Positions 31,764 to 39,733 of a stretch of DNA of 42,402 nt are shown piece after piece (position 1 is the first letter of the stretch; every line of letters starts with the position of its first letter). The notes under the pieces were generated by a model. It did not search any database and was not told the origin of the DNA. It saw only the letters and a program-made list of their open reading frames with translations. The position numbers were made by a program, and so were the translations under genes. The stretch spans positions 3,817 through 46,218 of the forward strand of contig PLYO01000050.1 of NCBI GenBank assembly GCA_003151825.1, given 5' to 3'. Origin of the DNA: Ignavibacteriota bacterium (GTDB taxonomy: Bacteria; Bacteroidota; Ignavibacteria; Palsa-1295).

Positions 31764-33242
31764 TTAGAAATGCCAGCCGATTTCAAGCGCCGGACCGACA
31801 AGGCCGCACGTTTCACTCTTAAGCGCTTGCGAGGAAACCGCAGAAGCTGGGAGCGAATAAAAATTCTCCTGATGGGCAATAGAATTGCCGAGATAGTGAG
31901 TGTAAAGCAGGCCTTCGAGTCCAGTCGAAATCTCGAGCATCTTCCACGGCTCGAAATGCACCATAAGACTTGCCCGCTCGTAAAATGGAGAATAATCCGG
32001 CGATCCGCTTCCGGAATACATAATGCCTACCATTGCGTCGATGGGAACGCCAAGCGGGTCGAGCGTAACGCCAGCCTCTCCACCAATCATCGTTGTGGAA
32101 ATCGGCGTTTGCGATTCTGGAGTGCTCACTTCATTCCCTTTTGACGTGCCGCTTACCTGCGCAATTCGCTCATAGGATCGCATTTGTCCCATCGAAGCGC
32201 GCGCGACGACATAATTCCACATGGTCCAGGTAAAGCCAAATTCGTTCAGCGAACTCATCGGTGAATTGGTGCTCGAAGGCGCCTGTCCCGTGCCATAGCG
32301 AACGCTAATTATTCCGCGGTCATTGGCGAGCGGCGAAGGAGTCGCATTCGGCCAGATCGGCGCGGGGCTGTTCAGATAGCGCAGTTGATCCGACTCCATT
32401 GTAAAGGGATTCTCTTTCGGAGCGGTATAGCCAATTGGCTGAACATTGCCGTTTTCAGCCAAATCGCTGCTGCTCGCCGGCGGCGTTGGAGAATTGTTCG
32501 GCAAAGCCCCCGCATTTATTACCATGGGTTTCATCCCCGAATTTACGATGGGTTCCATCCCTGAATTTTCCATGGGTCCTATGTGACCTATTGGTCCGAT
32601 GGGCAGGCTGACCGCCAGATTGGTGTTGCTCTCAGCTAATGAGTTGCCAGCCGAACGCACCGGCTCTTCAGCAATTTCTTGCGGAGCCGCATATTGCGTA
32701 GCCAAATCCTGAGTAGCATGTTGCTTCGTGGCATGGTGAAGCGCGGCTATTTCCTGCGAATGCGTCCTTAAACCTAAGCTCGAACCAAATACATAATACG
32801 CCCCCGCGCCAAGCACGAAGGACATGACCGAAGCCGCCAGCAATCCCATAGCGCCAAAGCGCCATCCCGCGCTCAAACCTGTTGCGACCGCTGCTCCTGC
32901 TGCTGCGCCCGCTACGCGCATCGAACTCGCTACACCCATCGAACTCGCTGCCGGCATGGAGAAAGATTGTGGAGCGCGGGCCAGCATCGCGTCCGGACTC
33001 GGCGCCGGAGTAAAGCCCGCTTCTTCAAGACGGCCAAAGAGCTGATTCGTCACGCGCTCGGGAACGGCAAAACGATCCTGACGCGCGAGCGTGCTCGTCA
33101 CTTCGCGGAGCTTCATGTGCGTTCTGAGAAGTTGCCGGCGCTCAGGTGAAACGGCGAGCGTGTGCAACAGCTCTTCCTCGTCCGGCGTGGCAAGCCGTCC
33201 GTCGAGGAAATCGAGTATGCGTTCTTCGCTTAAATTAATCAT
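31764..33242 (-). CDS. Membrane anti-sigma-like protein with barrel-like C-terminus
   Basis: A 492-residue protein. The N-terminus (LSEERILDFLDGRLATPDEEELLHTLAVSPERRQLLRTHMKL) has the 'ilDyLdG.L...e...v...L..sp.....l..h..l' layout of anti-sigma domains of FCB organisms, without a zinc His/Cys motif. One transmembrane helix is predicted near 128-152 (AMGLLAASVMSFVLGAGAYYVF). A Pro/Ser/Met-rich periplasmic linker with PIGPIGHIGPMENSGMEP-type repeats runs to ~310. The last ~160 residues alternate hydrophobic and polar residues and end in LEIGWHF, as in outer-membrane beta-barrels. The ECF sigma gene begins 13 bp upstream, so this is probably its regulator. Confidence 0.7.
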   Translation of the reverse strand: MINLSEERILDFLDGRLATPDEEELLHTLAVSPERRQLLRTHMKLREVTSTLARQDRFAVPERVTNQLFGRLEEAGFTPAPSPDAMLARAPQSFSMPAASSMGVASSMRVAGAAAGAAVATGLSAGWRFGAMGLLAASVMSFVLGAGAYYVFGSSLGLRTHSQEIAALHHATKQHATQDLATQYAAPQEIAEEPVRSAGNSLAESNTNLAVSLPIGPIGHIGPMENSGMEPIVNSGMKPMVINAGALPNNSPTPPASSSDLAENGNVQPIGYTAPKENPFTMESDQLRYLNSPAPIWPNATPSPLANDRGIISVRYGTGQAPSSTNSPMSSLNEFGFTWTMWNYVVARASMGQMRSYERIAQVSGTSKGNEVSTPESQTPISTTMIGGEAGVTLDPLGVPIDAMVGIMYSGSGSPDYSPFYERASLMVHFEPWKMLEISTGLEGLLYTHYLGNSIAHQENFYSLPASAVSSQALKSETCGLVGPALEIGWHF

Positions 33243-33255
33243 AATATCTTCTTGC

Positions 33256-33909
33256 TTATTGTTGGAGGGCGTCGCTGATTCCTGAAATATCGAAATCTCG
33301 CGCCAAATCCTCGCGGATAACCCTCCGCGCCCGGAAAAGCCGGACTTTCACATTTTGCTTGGAAACGCCGAGCGTTTCCGCGATCTGTTCCAGTCCCAAA
33401 TGGTTAAACTCCGACAGGATGAAAACTTCACGAAGTAAAATCGGAAGATGCTCGACCGATGTCATCACATGCCCCATGATCGCTTCCGAAGAGGGCTGAT
33501 CGAACGTCTCCTGCGAAGCCGGCGTGACGAATCCTTCGATGAGATCCGTATCGATGTTCAGCTCTTCGATGGAAATCGCGGACTTCTTGCGGAGATGGCT
33601 CACCGCCATGTTATGCGCCAGCCGAAACAGCCACGCGGCAAAAGAGCCTGCAACGAAGGAGTTAAAAGCGTCGCGGCTGCGAAAGAGTTGGAGCCACGTA
33701 TCCTGAAAAAGGTCGTCAATATGGCGAGGGGTACCGGCTAACAGAAGCTTGAGGTAGCTATAAATCCGATCCGCATAGCGGCCATAGAGCATCGTAAACG
33801 CTGCGTCCTCATGATTTTGAAACGCGCGCCACAAGTCCTCGTCCGTAATCCCATCGGTGATTACGGGCTTTGTCAGTAGCTCCATTTTCGGCTTTACCTT
33901 CAGATGCAT
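33256..33909 (-). CDS. ECF-type RNA polymerase sigma factor
   Basis: A sigma-70 family regulator; 217 residues from ATG 33909. Region 2 is LYGRYADRIYSYL...DDLFQDTWLQLFRS...WLFRLAHNMAVSHLR. Region 4 is LREVFILSEFNHLGLEQIAETLGVSKQNVKVRLFRARR, a clear helix-turn-helix. The ATG at 33945 was not used: the probable transcription start falls on it, and ATG 33909 gives a ~35-base leader, matching the ~38 bases of the secreted-protein gene at 36136 that has the same promoter block. ATG 33885 is also possible. It probably activates its own promoter and that of 34085-36136, with the 31764-33242 product as brake (inference). Confidence 0.9.
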   Translation of the reverse strand: MHLKVKPKMELLTKPVITDGITDEDLWRAFQNHEDAAFTMLYGRYADRIYSYLKLLLAGTPRHIDDLFQDTWLQLFRSRDAFNSFVAGSFAAWLFRLAHNMAVSHLRKKSAISIEELNIDTDLIEGFVTPASQETFDQPSSEAIMGHVMTSVEHLPILLREVFILSEFNHLGLEQIAETLGVSKQNVKVRLFRARRVIREDLARDFDISGISDALQQ

Positions 33910-33945
33910 CGGATTAGGCCTCACGAACGATATAACGCTCGCCAT

Positions 33946-34023
33946 TAGTAAAACGCTCTACCCCCCCTCCGGTTACAAAAAAAACGATACGAATTCATGG
34001 AAATCTTACTTTTCATTAATTTC
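33946..34023 (-). promoter_or_regulatory. ECF-type promoter block upstream of the sigma gene (copy A)
   Basis: A 78-bp block repeated at 36176-36251 (74 of 76 aligned bases identical, plus a 2-base longer C run here). Reading on the minus strand, a T run is followed by GTAACC (33976-33971, -35-like with the ECF AAC core), a G-rich spacer of 15, and CGTT (33955-33952, -10-like). From AAC to GT is 17 bases, as in classic ECF promoters. Confidence 0.75.
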
Positions 34024-34084
34024 AGGGGGAAAACTATCCCGTCAAAGCGAAGTCCGATTGTGTGCTAAGGCTATTGCAAATGGC

Positions 34085-36136
34085 TCAATGGTTCACCACA
34101 AACTTAGCAGACAAAATTCCCTTCGTCGTCGTTATCAGAATTGAGTAGGTTCCATTAGCCAGACCGGAAACATCCAGCGTCGATACATCCCTGCCCAATT
34201 GTTTGATCTTCTTTCCAGTCATATCATAGAGCGTGATGGATTGAATTGACGGACTCGATGAAGGCATCAGAACCGACACTCGATTCGTGGCAGGATTGGG
34301 CGAGACACTCAGGGCGAGATCGCCGCTCGAACCGCTACGAACACCTGATGGATTGGCGTCGATGTGGAACGTCTGGATAGCCGCATTCCCCGACCTATCG
34401 ATGAGCCATAGCGCTGCATCGCCGCTCTTGGATGCATCGACAAGCGAAAGCGCACAGGAATACGTTGGAGTTCCCGCAATAAGGTCCTCCGGAGATTCCA
34501 GTTTTACATTTGTTGAGCCTTGCGGGTACCTCGTATCACCAGCATTTGCGATAAGTTCGACTTCCGCGATTCCAATACCATTAGTGCCTTGATCCTGAAC
34601 CATCAAACTTAGGGCACCGGGATTCGTTTGAACGAGCGATGCAACAGGGGCAACCGTATCATCACTCGGAAGATTGAGGAGCATTCCAACAGGCCAGCCA
34701 TAAGAATCTACAAACGACGTACCCGAAGACCACGCTCCGACGGGAACCTTCGATTCGATAATATACGCCGAATCGCCGGGAAGCTGACAGGTTGCCGATC
34801 CCATCGTCGATCCGGCGAATGTGCGGAACTTAGCCTGTTGATAAGTTCCTATCGCCCTCTCATTGATCGTAACGCTCTGCAGAGAGTCGCTTGGGCCAAC
34901 AACGGTAAGATAATGGGTATAAGGCAGACCTGCCCAGCTCAAGTTCGGCGGCGTGCGAAAAAAGATATGTTTTTGAAACTGCTGCTCGGAAGGAAGTACT
35001 AGCATGAACGGATCTGTCTGTGCGGTATCGCCATACTCGTATTGTGTGTAGGTGTACTGAATAGCAAGAAAGCGCGTGCCATTTGATGTCAGAACGGTTG
35101 GAACTGCGACTTGATCTATATCCGCCCAATCGCCTGCATGAAAGAGCGTGGCAACGACCTTACCGTTCGCGCTGACCGTCGTGTTCTCATCGCCGGCAAT
35201 AAACCGGATTTTATCACCGCCGATACGATACGGCGTTGGTTGATCGTAGTATTGTTTTCCCCACCGGTTTACAGGTGGAAGCATCTCGATGAGATGATCC
35301 TTCGAATCGTTGTACGCGCCAATCGGCACGGAGCATCGCTGATGCCCGCTCAGAAACGAAAATGGCTTCGATCCGGTGACGAGCGTGCCGGACAAATCCT
35401 GAACGCCAAAAGCTTCCCCGGTCGATTGGACAAGATAGGTCTGCCCTTGGTTGAGTGTGACACTCCATGTGTCGCCAATGTGGTGCGATAGATGCAGACC
35501 GGACGTATCTTTAACACCGCTCGTGTCACTACCGCCATAGGTGGTGGCCATGCCGATGCGGGTATCGGCAGTGACATTGTGTATCGTGATGACCGTACTA
35601 TCATGCGGAGCAACAATAAGAAATTCGCCGGCAAGAGGGCCGCCGTTAACCCCAAAGGATCGCTGCTCATTATAACGGTCGTCATAAAAGCACGACGAAT
35701 AGTACTCCGTATCAAGGATCTGGCGAGGAAGCGCGAGATACCCATCGCTCGTGTATGTCTTATTGGAAAGCCCATAGACAGCAATGGGCGCGATCGCATG
35801 AACATGGATGGCGCGATAATCCACCACTTCTGGCGACCGTGTTTCTGCGGAACCCGGATCGGACAGATCGACGGTCGCGATCGAATCTCCAAGCATGACA
35901 AGAAGATTGTGGGTTGGCTGCGACGATCCTCCATAGACCTCGACATCGATGATATTCGGTGTCGGCGAAGCGATGAAAAGTCGGAGATCTTCGGCCGGCG
36001 CCCAGTAGTTTGGCATGAATCCGACCCAATAGTCGAGCCCCATGGAAGTAAGTCCCTGCGCATTCGCAGAAACGCTAATAGCAAGCACACCAATTATAAA
36101 TGCAAATCGGGAAAGAGTTGGACTAAAAGATTTCAT
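34085..36136 (-). CDS. Type IX-secreted protein with IgGFc-binding-like domain
   Basis: A 683-residue exported protein from ATG 36136. A TTG upstream at 36175 would put the start at the edge of the promoter repeat. The signal peptide ends near SVSANAQ. Residues ~30-430 match the IgGFc-binding domain pattern found in bacterial surface proteins: DYWVGFMPNYW, LFIASPTPNIIDVEVYGGS, HVHAIAPIAVYGLSNKTYTSDGYLALP. The last ~75 residues are a type A sorting domain (SVSPNPATNRVSV...ITLYDMTGKKIKQL...SGLANGTYSILI), so it should pass through the type IX system and be anchored on or released from the cell surface. It shares a promoter block with the ECF sigma gene. Confidence 0.85.
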   Translation of the reverse strand: MKSFSPTLSRFAFIIGVLAISVSANAQGLTSMGLDYWVGFMPNYWAPAEDLRLFIASPTPNIIDVEVYGGSSQPTHNLLVMLGDSIATVDLSDPGSAETRSPEVVDYRAIHVHAIAPIAVYGLSNKTYTSDGYLALPRQILDTEYYSSCFYDDRYNEQRSFGVNGGPLAGEFLIVAPHDSTVITIHNVTADTRIGMATTYGGSDTSGVKDTSGLHLSHHIGDTWSVTLNQGQTYLVQSTGEAFGVQDLSGTLVTGSKPFSFLSGHQRCSVPIGAYNDSKDHLIEMLPPVNRWGKQYYDQPTPYRIGGDKIRFIAGDENTTVSANGKVVATLFHAGDWADIDQVAVPTVLTSNGTRFLAIQYTYTQYEYGDTAQTDPFMLVLPSEQQFQKHIFFRTPPNLSWAGLPYTHYLTVVGPSDSLQSVTINERAIGTYQQAKFRTFAGSTMGSATCQLPGDSAYIIESKVPVGAWSSGTSFVDSYGWPVGMLLNLPSDDTVAPVASLVQTNPGALSLMVQDQGTNGIGIAEVELIANAGDTRYPQGSTNVKLESPEDLIAGTPTYSCALSLVDASKSGDAALWLIDRSGNAAIQTFHIDANPSGVRSGSSGDLALSVSPNPATNRVSVLMPSSSPSIQSITLYDMTGKKIKQLGRDVSTLDVSGLANGTYSILITTTKGILSAKFVVNH

Positions 36137-36175
36137 AATGTACGGGGATAAAATAGATGGAATATCATTCTCCAA

Positions 36176-36251
36176 TAGTAAAACGCTCTACCCCCTCCGG
36201 TTACAAAAAAAACGATACGAATTCATGGAAATCGTACTTTTCATGAATTTC
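36176..36251 (-). promoter_or_regulatory. ECF-type promoter block upstream of the type IX-secreted gene (copy B)
   Basis: Second copy of the promoter block. On the minus strand GTAACC is at 36204-36199 and CGTT at 36185-36182, with a spacer of 13 (two bases shorter than copy A because the C run is shorter). This should alter promoter strength. The predicted start of transcription near 36174 leaves a leader of ~38 bases before ATG 36136. Confidence 0.75.
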
Positions 36252-36391
36252 CCATAGACAACCCCTCTCCCCCAGCAGGGAGAGACTGAGTGAGGGGGAT
36301 TTTATTCGCTACTTCTCCAACAATAACTCAACCCATTTCGGCATTCGTTTTGTTCGTATATTGTAATCTTATTGATGGGCACCTAAACACA

Positions 36392-36808
36392 TTGAATAAA
36401 CTCTTTTTCGGCGACAATCTCGATATTCTCCGCGAACACATCGCATCGGAGACGGTTGACCTTATTTATCTCGATCCGCCGTTTAATTCCAAGCGCGATT
36501 ATTCCGTGCTCTTTAAAACTCCGAAGGGACACGAAAGCGACGCGCAGATTACCGCCTTTGAAGATAGCTGGCATTGGGGAGAACAGGCCGAGCGCGAGTT
36601 TGCCGAACTCGAGCAATCCCAGCATACCGATGTCGCCGAGATGATGATCGCGCTCCGAAAGTTCCTCGGAACCAATGACATGATGGCCTATCTCACCATG
36701 ATGGCCAACCGCCTCCTCGAACTCCACCGCGTCCTCAAGCCCACCGGCTCCCTCTATCTCCATTGCGACCCGACCGCAAGCCATTATTTGAACGGACTCG
36801 CGATGTAA
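36392..36808 (+). pseudogene. N-terminal fragment of a DNA adenine methyltransferase (beta class)
   Basis: Begins near TTG 36392 with NKLFFGDNLDILREHIASETVDLIY and the catalytic motif IV DPPFNSKRDYSVLF. It then runs LLELHRVLKPTGSLYLHCDPTASHYLN, exactly as in N6-adenine methyltransferases of the N6_N4_Mtase family. There it departs from the family (GLAM, stop). The SAM-binding part (TQKP and the DPFxGxGTT motif) is absent, so the fragment cannot be active. The matching C-terminal end lies at 38570-38845, beyond an EcoRV-like restriction-modification pair, so the gene was split by insertion/replacement. Confidence 0.82.
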
Positions 36809-36837
36809 ACGTTAATACAATGAGGCACAAAACTTCG

Positions 36838-37629
36838 ATGACTAAGAAAGACGCCCAGAAATGGTTTCTTGAAATTCTACAAAAGCGTGTCGAGAGCTTT
36901 GCAAAAGCACTTCTCGACGCGGAGGGTGACTGGGTTGTGAAAGGTTTTATCGATCTGTATGAGAAGATTTACACGATTTCAGCCGATACCAAAGTAGTAT
37001 CGAAATTAGTCTAACTGATGCTCTACCCTCATTTTGAGGCAATGGGTCGCGAAAATGAACTCGATATTGTTCCATGTCGTGAGCAGAATCATTATCCCGA
37101 TCTTACTTTTGTTCATAAGGAGGGATGGAAATTCGCGGTCGATCTTAAAAGCACATATCGGATATCAGGCACGAAGGCAAACACAATGACACTCGGCGCA
37201 TTTACTGGATACTTTCGTAACCGTGAGACGACGAGCACAACAACGTTCCCATACGGCGATTATGCCGGACATTATGTCGTTGGAGTGATATACACTCGCA
37301 AAGAATTAAGCAAGGAGCAATTCCGAACATGGACGGTCAAAGAGCTGAAAACCATTCCTTCTGTCGTTAAGGATTTGGTCTTTTTTGCTCAACCGAAATA
37401 TCGAATTGCAATCGATCGGCCGGGCAGTGGGAATACCAAGAACATTGGCGCGGTACAATCAATTGAAGACTTGGTGAAAGGAGAAGGGCCATTCACCAAG
37501 CTCGGCGAAAAAGTTTTTGACGATTATTGGATGAACTATCTGACGGCCGATATGGCGCGGGCCGCCGAATTAGCAAAACCGCCGTATCGGAACCTTGCGA
37601 CGTACAAAGACTTTAAGAAGATACCATGA
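36838..37629 (+). pseudogene. EcoRV-like type II restriction endonuclease with one in-frame stop
   Basis: Two reading frames, 36838-37014 and 37018-37629, are in the same frame and separated only by TAA at 37012-37014. Reading through gives about 262 residues (EcoRV 245). Numbered from ATG 36838, the matches to EcoRV as I recall it are D50-T-K (ADTKVVSKLV), the catalytic HYPD (D88) and VDLK (D102, K104), TLGAFTGYFRN, YAGHYVVGVIYTR, GSGNTKNIGAV and FDDYWMNY. The stop is at codon 59, the place of EcoRV E45, consistent with GAA to TAA. ATG 37018 lies just after the stop, but restart there would lack the N-terminal region. The adjacent methylase overlaps by ATGA. Confidence 0.85.
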
Positions 37630-38573
37630 TCGATTCATTTTTGCCGCGATTCGTCGAGCGTGTCGGTGTGCCGCCGATTAAGATTCAGGGAATTAAAACG
37701 AAGCTCGTCCCTTTTATCCTGGCCAATATCGAATGGAACGGCAAAGGCCGATGGATCGAGCCGTTCGTCGGTTCAGGCGTCGTGGCGTTCAACGTGGCTC
37801 CGCAATCGGCGCTGTTATGTGATTCGAACGTTCATATCATCTCTTTTTACAAAGCGATTCAGGACCGAAGCATTACGGTTGAAGACATCGAAAGCTTTTT
37901 GCAGACCGAGGGCGCGAAGCTTTCGGTAAAAGGTGTCGATCATTTTTACGCGGTTCGGGAACGATTCAATAAACATAAATCCCCACTCGATTTTTTGTTC
38001 CTTAATCGTTCCTGCTTTAACGGAGTCATTCGATTTAACAGCAAAGGAGGGTTCAATACTCCCTTCGGGCATAAGCCGGAACGATTCAGCCGCTCCTATA
38101 TGACCAAAATTTGCAATCAGGTGCGCTGGGTTGCAAAGCAAATGAAAGAGAAGGATTGGGAATTTGCTGTTATGCCATGGCGATTGGCGCTCGATGCAGC
38201 CAAAAGCGACGATTTCGCGTATCTCGATCCTCCTTACATTGGCCGCCATACCGATTATTATAATTGCTGGTCAGAGACAGATGCCGAAGACCTTGCCACC
38301 GAAGCCCAGCAGTTAAAGGGCGGCTTTGCGCTTTCGATGTGGCTCGAAAATAAATACCGCAAAAACGAGCACATCGAAAAAAGCTGGAGCGGCAACGTTA
38401 TTCGCACGATGACACATTTCTATCACGTGGGATCGACCGAAGACCTTCGCAACGACATGGAAGAAGCGCTTGTGATTAAGCCGGAATATGCCACGAAGAC
38501 GCCGGTGGAATTGAATGATAGGGATCTAAGTCAAGCCGAAGAAACCATTACACTTTTTTCTGAAATGGCATGA
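37626..38573 (+). CDS. EcoRV-type DNA adenine methylase (alpha class, D12/Dam-like)
   Basis: A 315-residue adenine N6-methyltransferase. The SAM motif is WIEPFVGSGVVAFN, the catalytic motif YLDPPYIGRHTDYYNCW. The Dam-family signatures LFLNRSCFNGVIRFNSKGGFNTPFG and VPPIKIQGIKTKLVP closely recall M.EcoRV, so methylation of the adenine in GATATC is expected but unproven. It is complete and overlaps the endonuclease pseudogene by 4 bp (ATGA). With the partner nuclease broken, it is likely a solitary methylase now. Its stop overlaps the start of the C-terminal fragment of the split methyltransferase. Confidence 0.92.
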   Translation: MIDSFLPRFVERVGVPPIKIQGIKTKLVPFILANIEWNGKGRWIEPFVGSGVVAFNVAPQSALLCDSNVHIISFYKAIQDRSITVEDIESFLQTEGAKLSVKGVDHFYAVRERFNKHKSPLDFLFLNRSCFNGVIRFNSKGGFNTPFGHKPERFSRSYMTKICNQVRWVAKQMKEKDWEFAVMPWRLALDAAKSDDFAYLDPPYIGRHTDYYNCWSETDAEDLATEAQQLKGGFALSMWLENKYRKNEHIEKSWSGNVIRTMTHFYHVGSTEDLRNDMEEALVIKPEYATKTPVELNDRDLSQAEETITLFSEMA

Positions 38574-38845
38574 GCGCTCTCGTCGTCGAACGCGAACAAG
38601 CCGCGATGGGATTTTTTGTCACGCTCGCTGAACCGACCAGCCCAATGACGAAAGAATCGGTCGCCTTCGGCTTTTACGACGAACCGCGCTTCGGCGCCGA
38701 ATACCCGAAGCTCCAAATCCTCACCATCGAAGGATTGATGTCGGGCACGGAGCGGCCGCGGTATCCGGATTTATCGCTGGGGAGATCAACATTCAAACGC
38801 GCTCAAATCGAAGATGTGAGCGGGGAGCAGGGGAAATTACTATAA
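38570..38845 (+). pseudogene. C-terminal fragment of the split DNA methyltransferase
   Basis: A 91-residue frame whose text ALVVEREQAAMGFFVTLAEP, then PKLQILTIEGLMSG and a closing TFKRAQ, matches the C-terminal end of N6_N4-type DNA methyltransferases that carry an Mrr-like tail ('...RDLRGVVEREkA..GvLITLeePT...iQILTIEeLL...TFKkA'). It is therefore the far end of the gene whose N-terminus is at 36392-36808. About 300 residues of the original, including SAM-binding parts, are missing in between. It could still be translated by restart at ATG 38570, but probably has no function. Confidence 0.78.
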
Positions 38846-38884
38846 TGACAGTAGAAGGAATCATTCCAAATTTACGCTGAACAC

Positions 38885-39733
38885 ATGGCTAAATCAATTA
38901 ACTGCTCGGAAATTCTAAAAAAGGTACTCGATGACCTTTACGAACGAATTGAAGGCAATGAAGCGGCGAAAGACCCGAAAATAAATGGAGCGATCCAAAC
39001 GCTGCGGCGTGGATTTGGTAATCTTGCAGCGCAGACAGCGAAGATTGACTACAGAGAAGACGTCGTAAGATTCGCCTACGTCTTCAAGTATGTAATGGCT
39101 CACTCAAATTACATTTACGATATTTTAGGTAACGTCAAGGAAGTTGAAATCCTCTTTCGACAACCTCGCACGAAAATTTGCGCGGTGGGTGGAGGACCGG
39201 GATCCGATGTTCTTGGAATTTTGAAGTATCACGATTCCATTAAGTCAGACACTCACCTGGTGTTTCGGTTGATTGATCGAGAGCAATTGTGGATGGATTC
39301 ATGGATGAATGTCCAAGACCATATTGGAGACTCGCTAAGAATTGACACTCATGCTTTGACTTTTGACGTAGCAATTCCGGAGTCATACATAAAGTTCACA
39401 GCGCACCATGACTCGGACCTGTACACATTTAGTTTTTTCATAAGTGAGGTCTACGGGACGCGCGCTACTGCACAAGCTTTCTTTGAACTGCTTTTCGAAA
39501 AGGCGAAGCACGATTCGCAATTCTTGTTTATCGATAATAACGACTCTCGCTTCTTCGGATGGTTCGATAAAATGGCCGAGAAGGCAGGATTAGAGTTGCG
39601 GTACACTCAGAATCGCACAGTCAAAGTTTGGGATTCAGATGAAGATAAACGCAATTTTGGGGTCTACTTTTCGAAGTTCAACTTTCCCAAGCTTGAATCA
39701 GATGTCGCAATTAGATTGTATCAAAAGCCATGA
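38885..39733 (+). CDS. SAM-dependent methyltransferase-like protein, coupled to DUF1848
   Basis: A 282-residue protein. After an all-helical N-terminus (~100 residues), a class I methyltransferase motif appears: RTKICAVGGGPGSDVLGILKY (residues ~95-115), then VFRLIDREQLWMDSW as a motif II-like acidic strand end, and later QFLFIDNNDSRFFGWF. The substrate is unknown. The stop overlaps the next gene by ATGA, so the two are translated together. By eye the composition is more AT-rich than the core genes, and the location next to restriction-modification genes suggests acquired DNA. Its family was not recognised. Confidence 0.72.
   Translation: MAKSINCSEILKKVLDDLYERIEGNEAAKDPKINGAIQTLRRGFGNLAAQTAKIDYREDVVRFAYVFKYVMAHSNYIYDILGNVKEVEILFRQPRTKICAVGGGPGSDVLGILKYHDSIKSDTHLVFRLIDREQLWMDSWMNVQDHIGDSLRIDTHALTFDVAIPESYIKFTAHHDSDLYTFSFFISEVYGTRATAQAFFELLFEKAKHDSQFLFIDNNDSRFFGWFDKMAEKAGLELRYTQNRTVKVWDSDEDKRNFGVYFSKFNFPKLESDVAIRLYQKP

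Noticed and set aside
33910..33945. ATG 33945 as the sigma-factor start
   Set aside because: It lies at the predicted transcription start, which would make a leaderless message. The leader of the co-regulated gene has ~38 bases, which fits ATG 33909.
36290..36391. GTG 36290 as the methyltransferase-fragment start
   Set aside because: The residues before NKLFFGDNL have no family similarity and the bases belong to an intergenic repeat-like run. TTG 36392 fits the family start.
37018..37629. A separate complete gene starting at ATG 37018
   Set aside because: The upstream frame 36838-37014 is in the same frame and supplies the EcoRV-like N-terminus, so this is one interrupted gene rather than an independent short enzyme.
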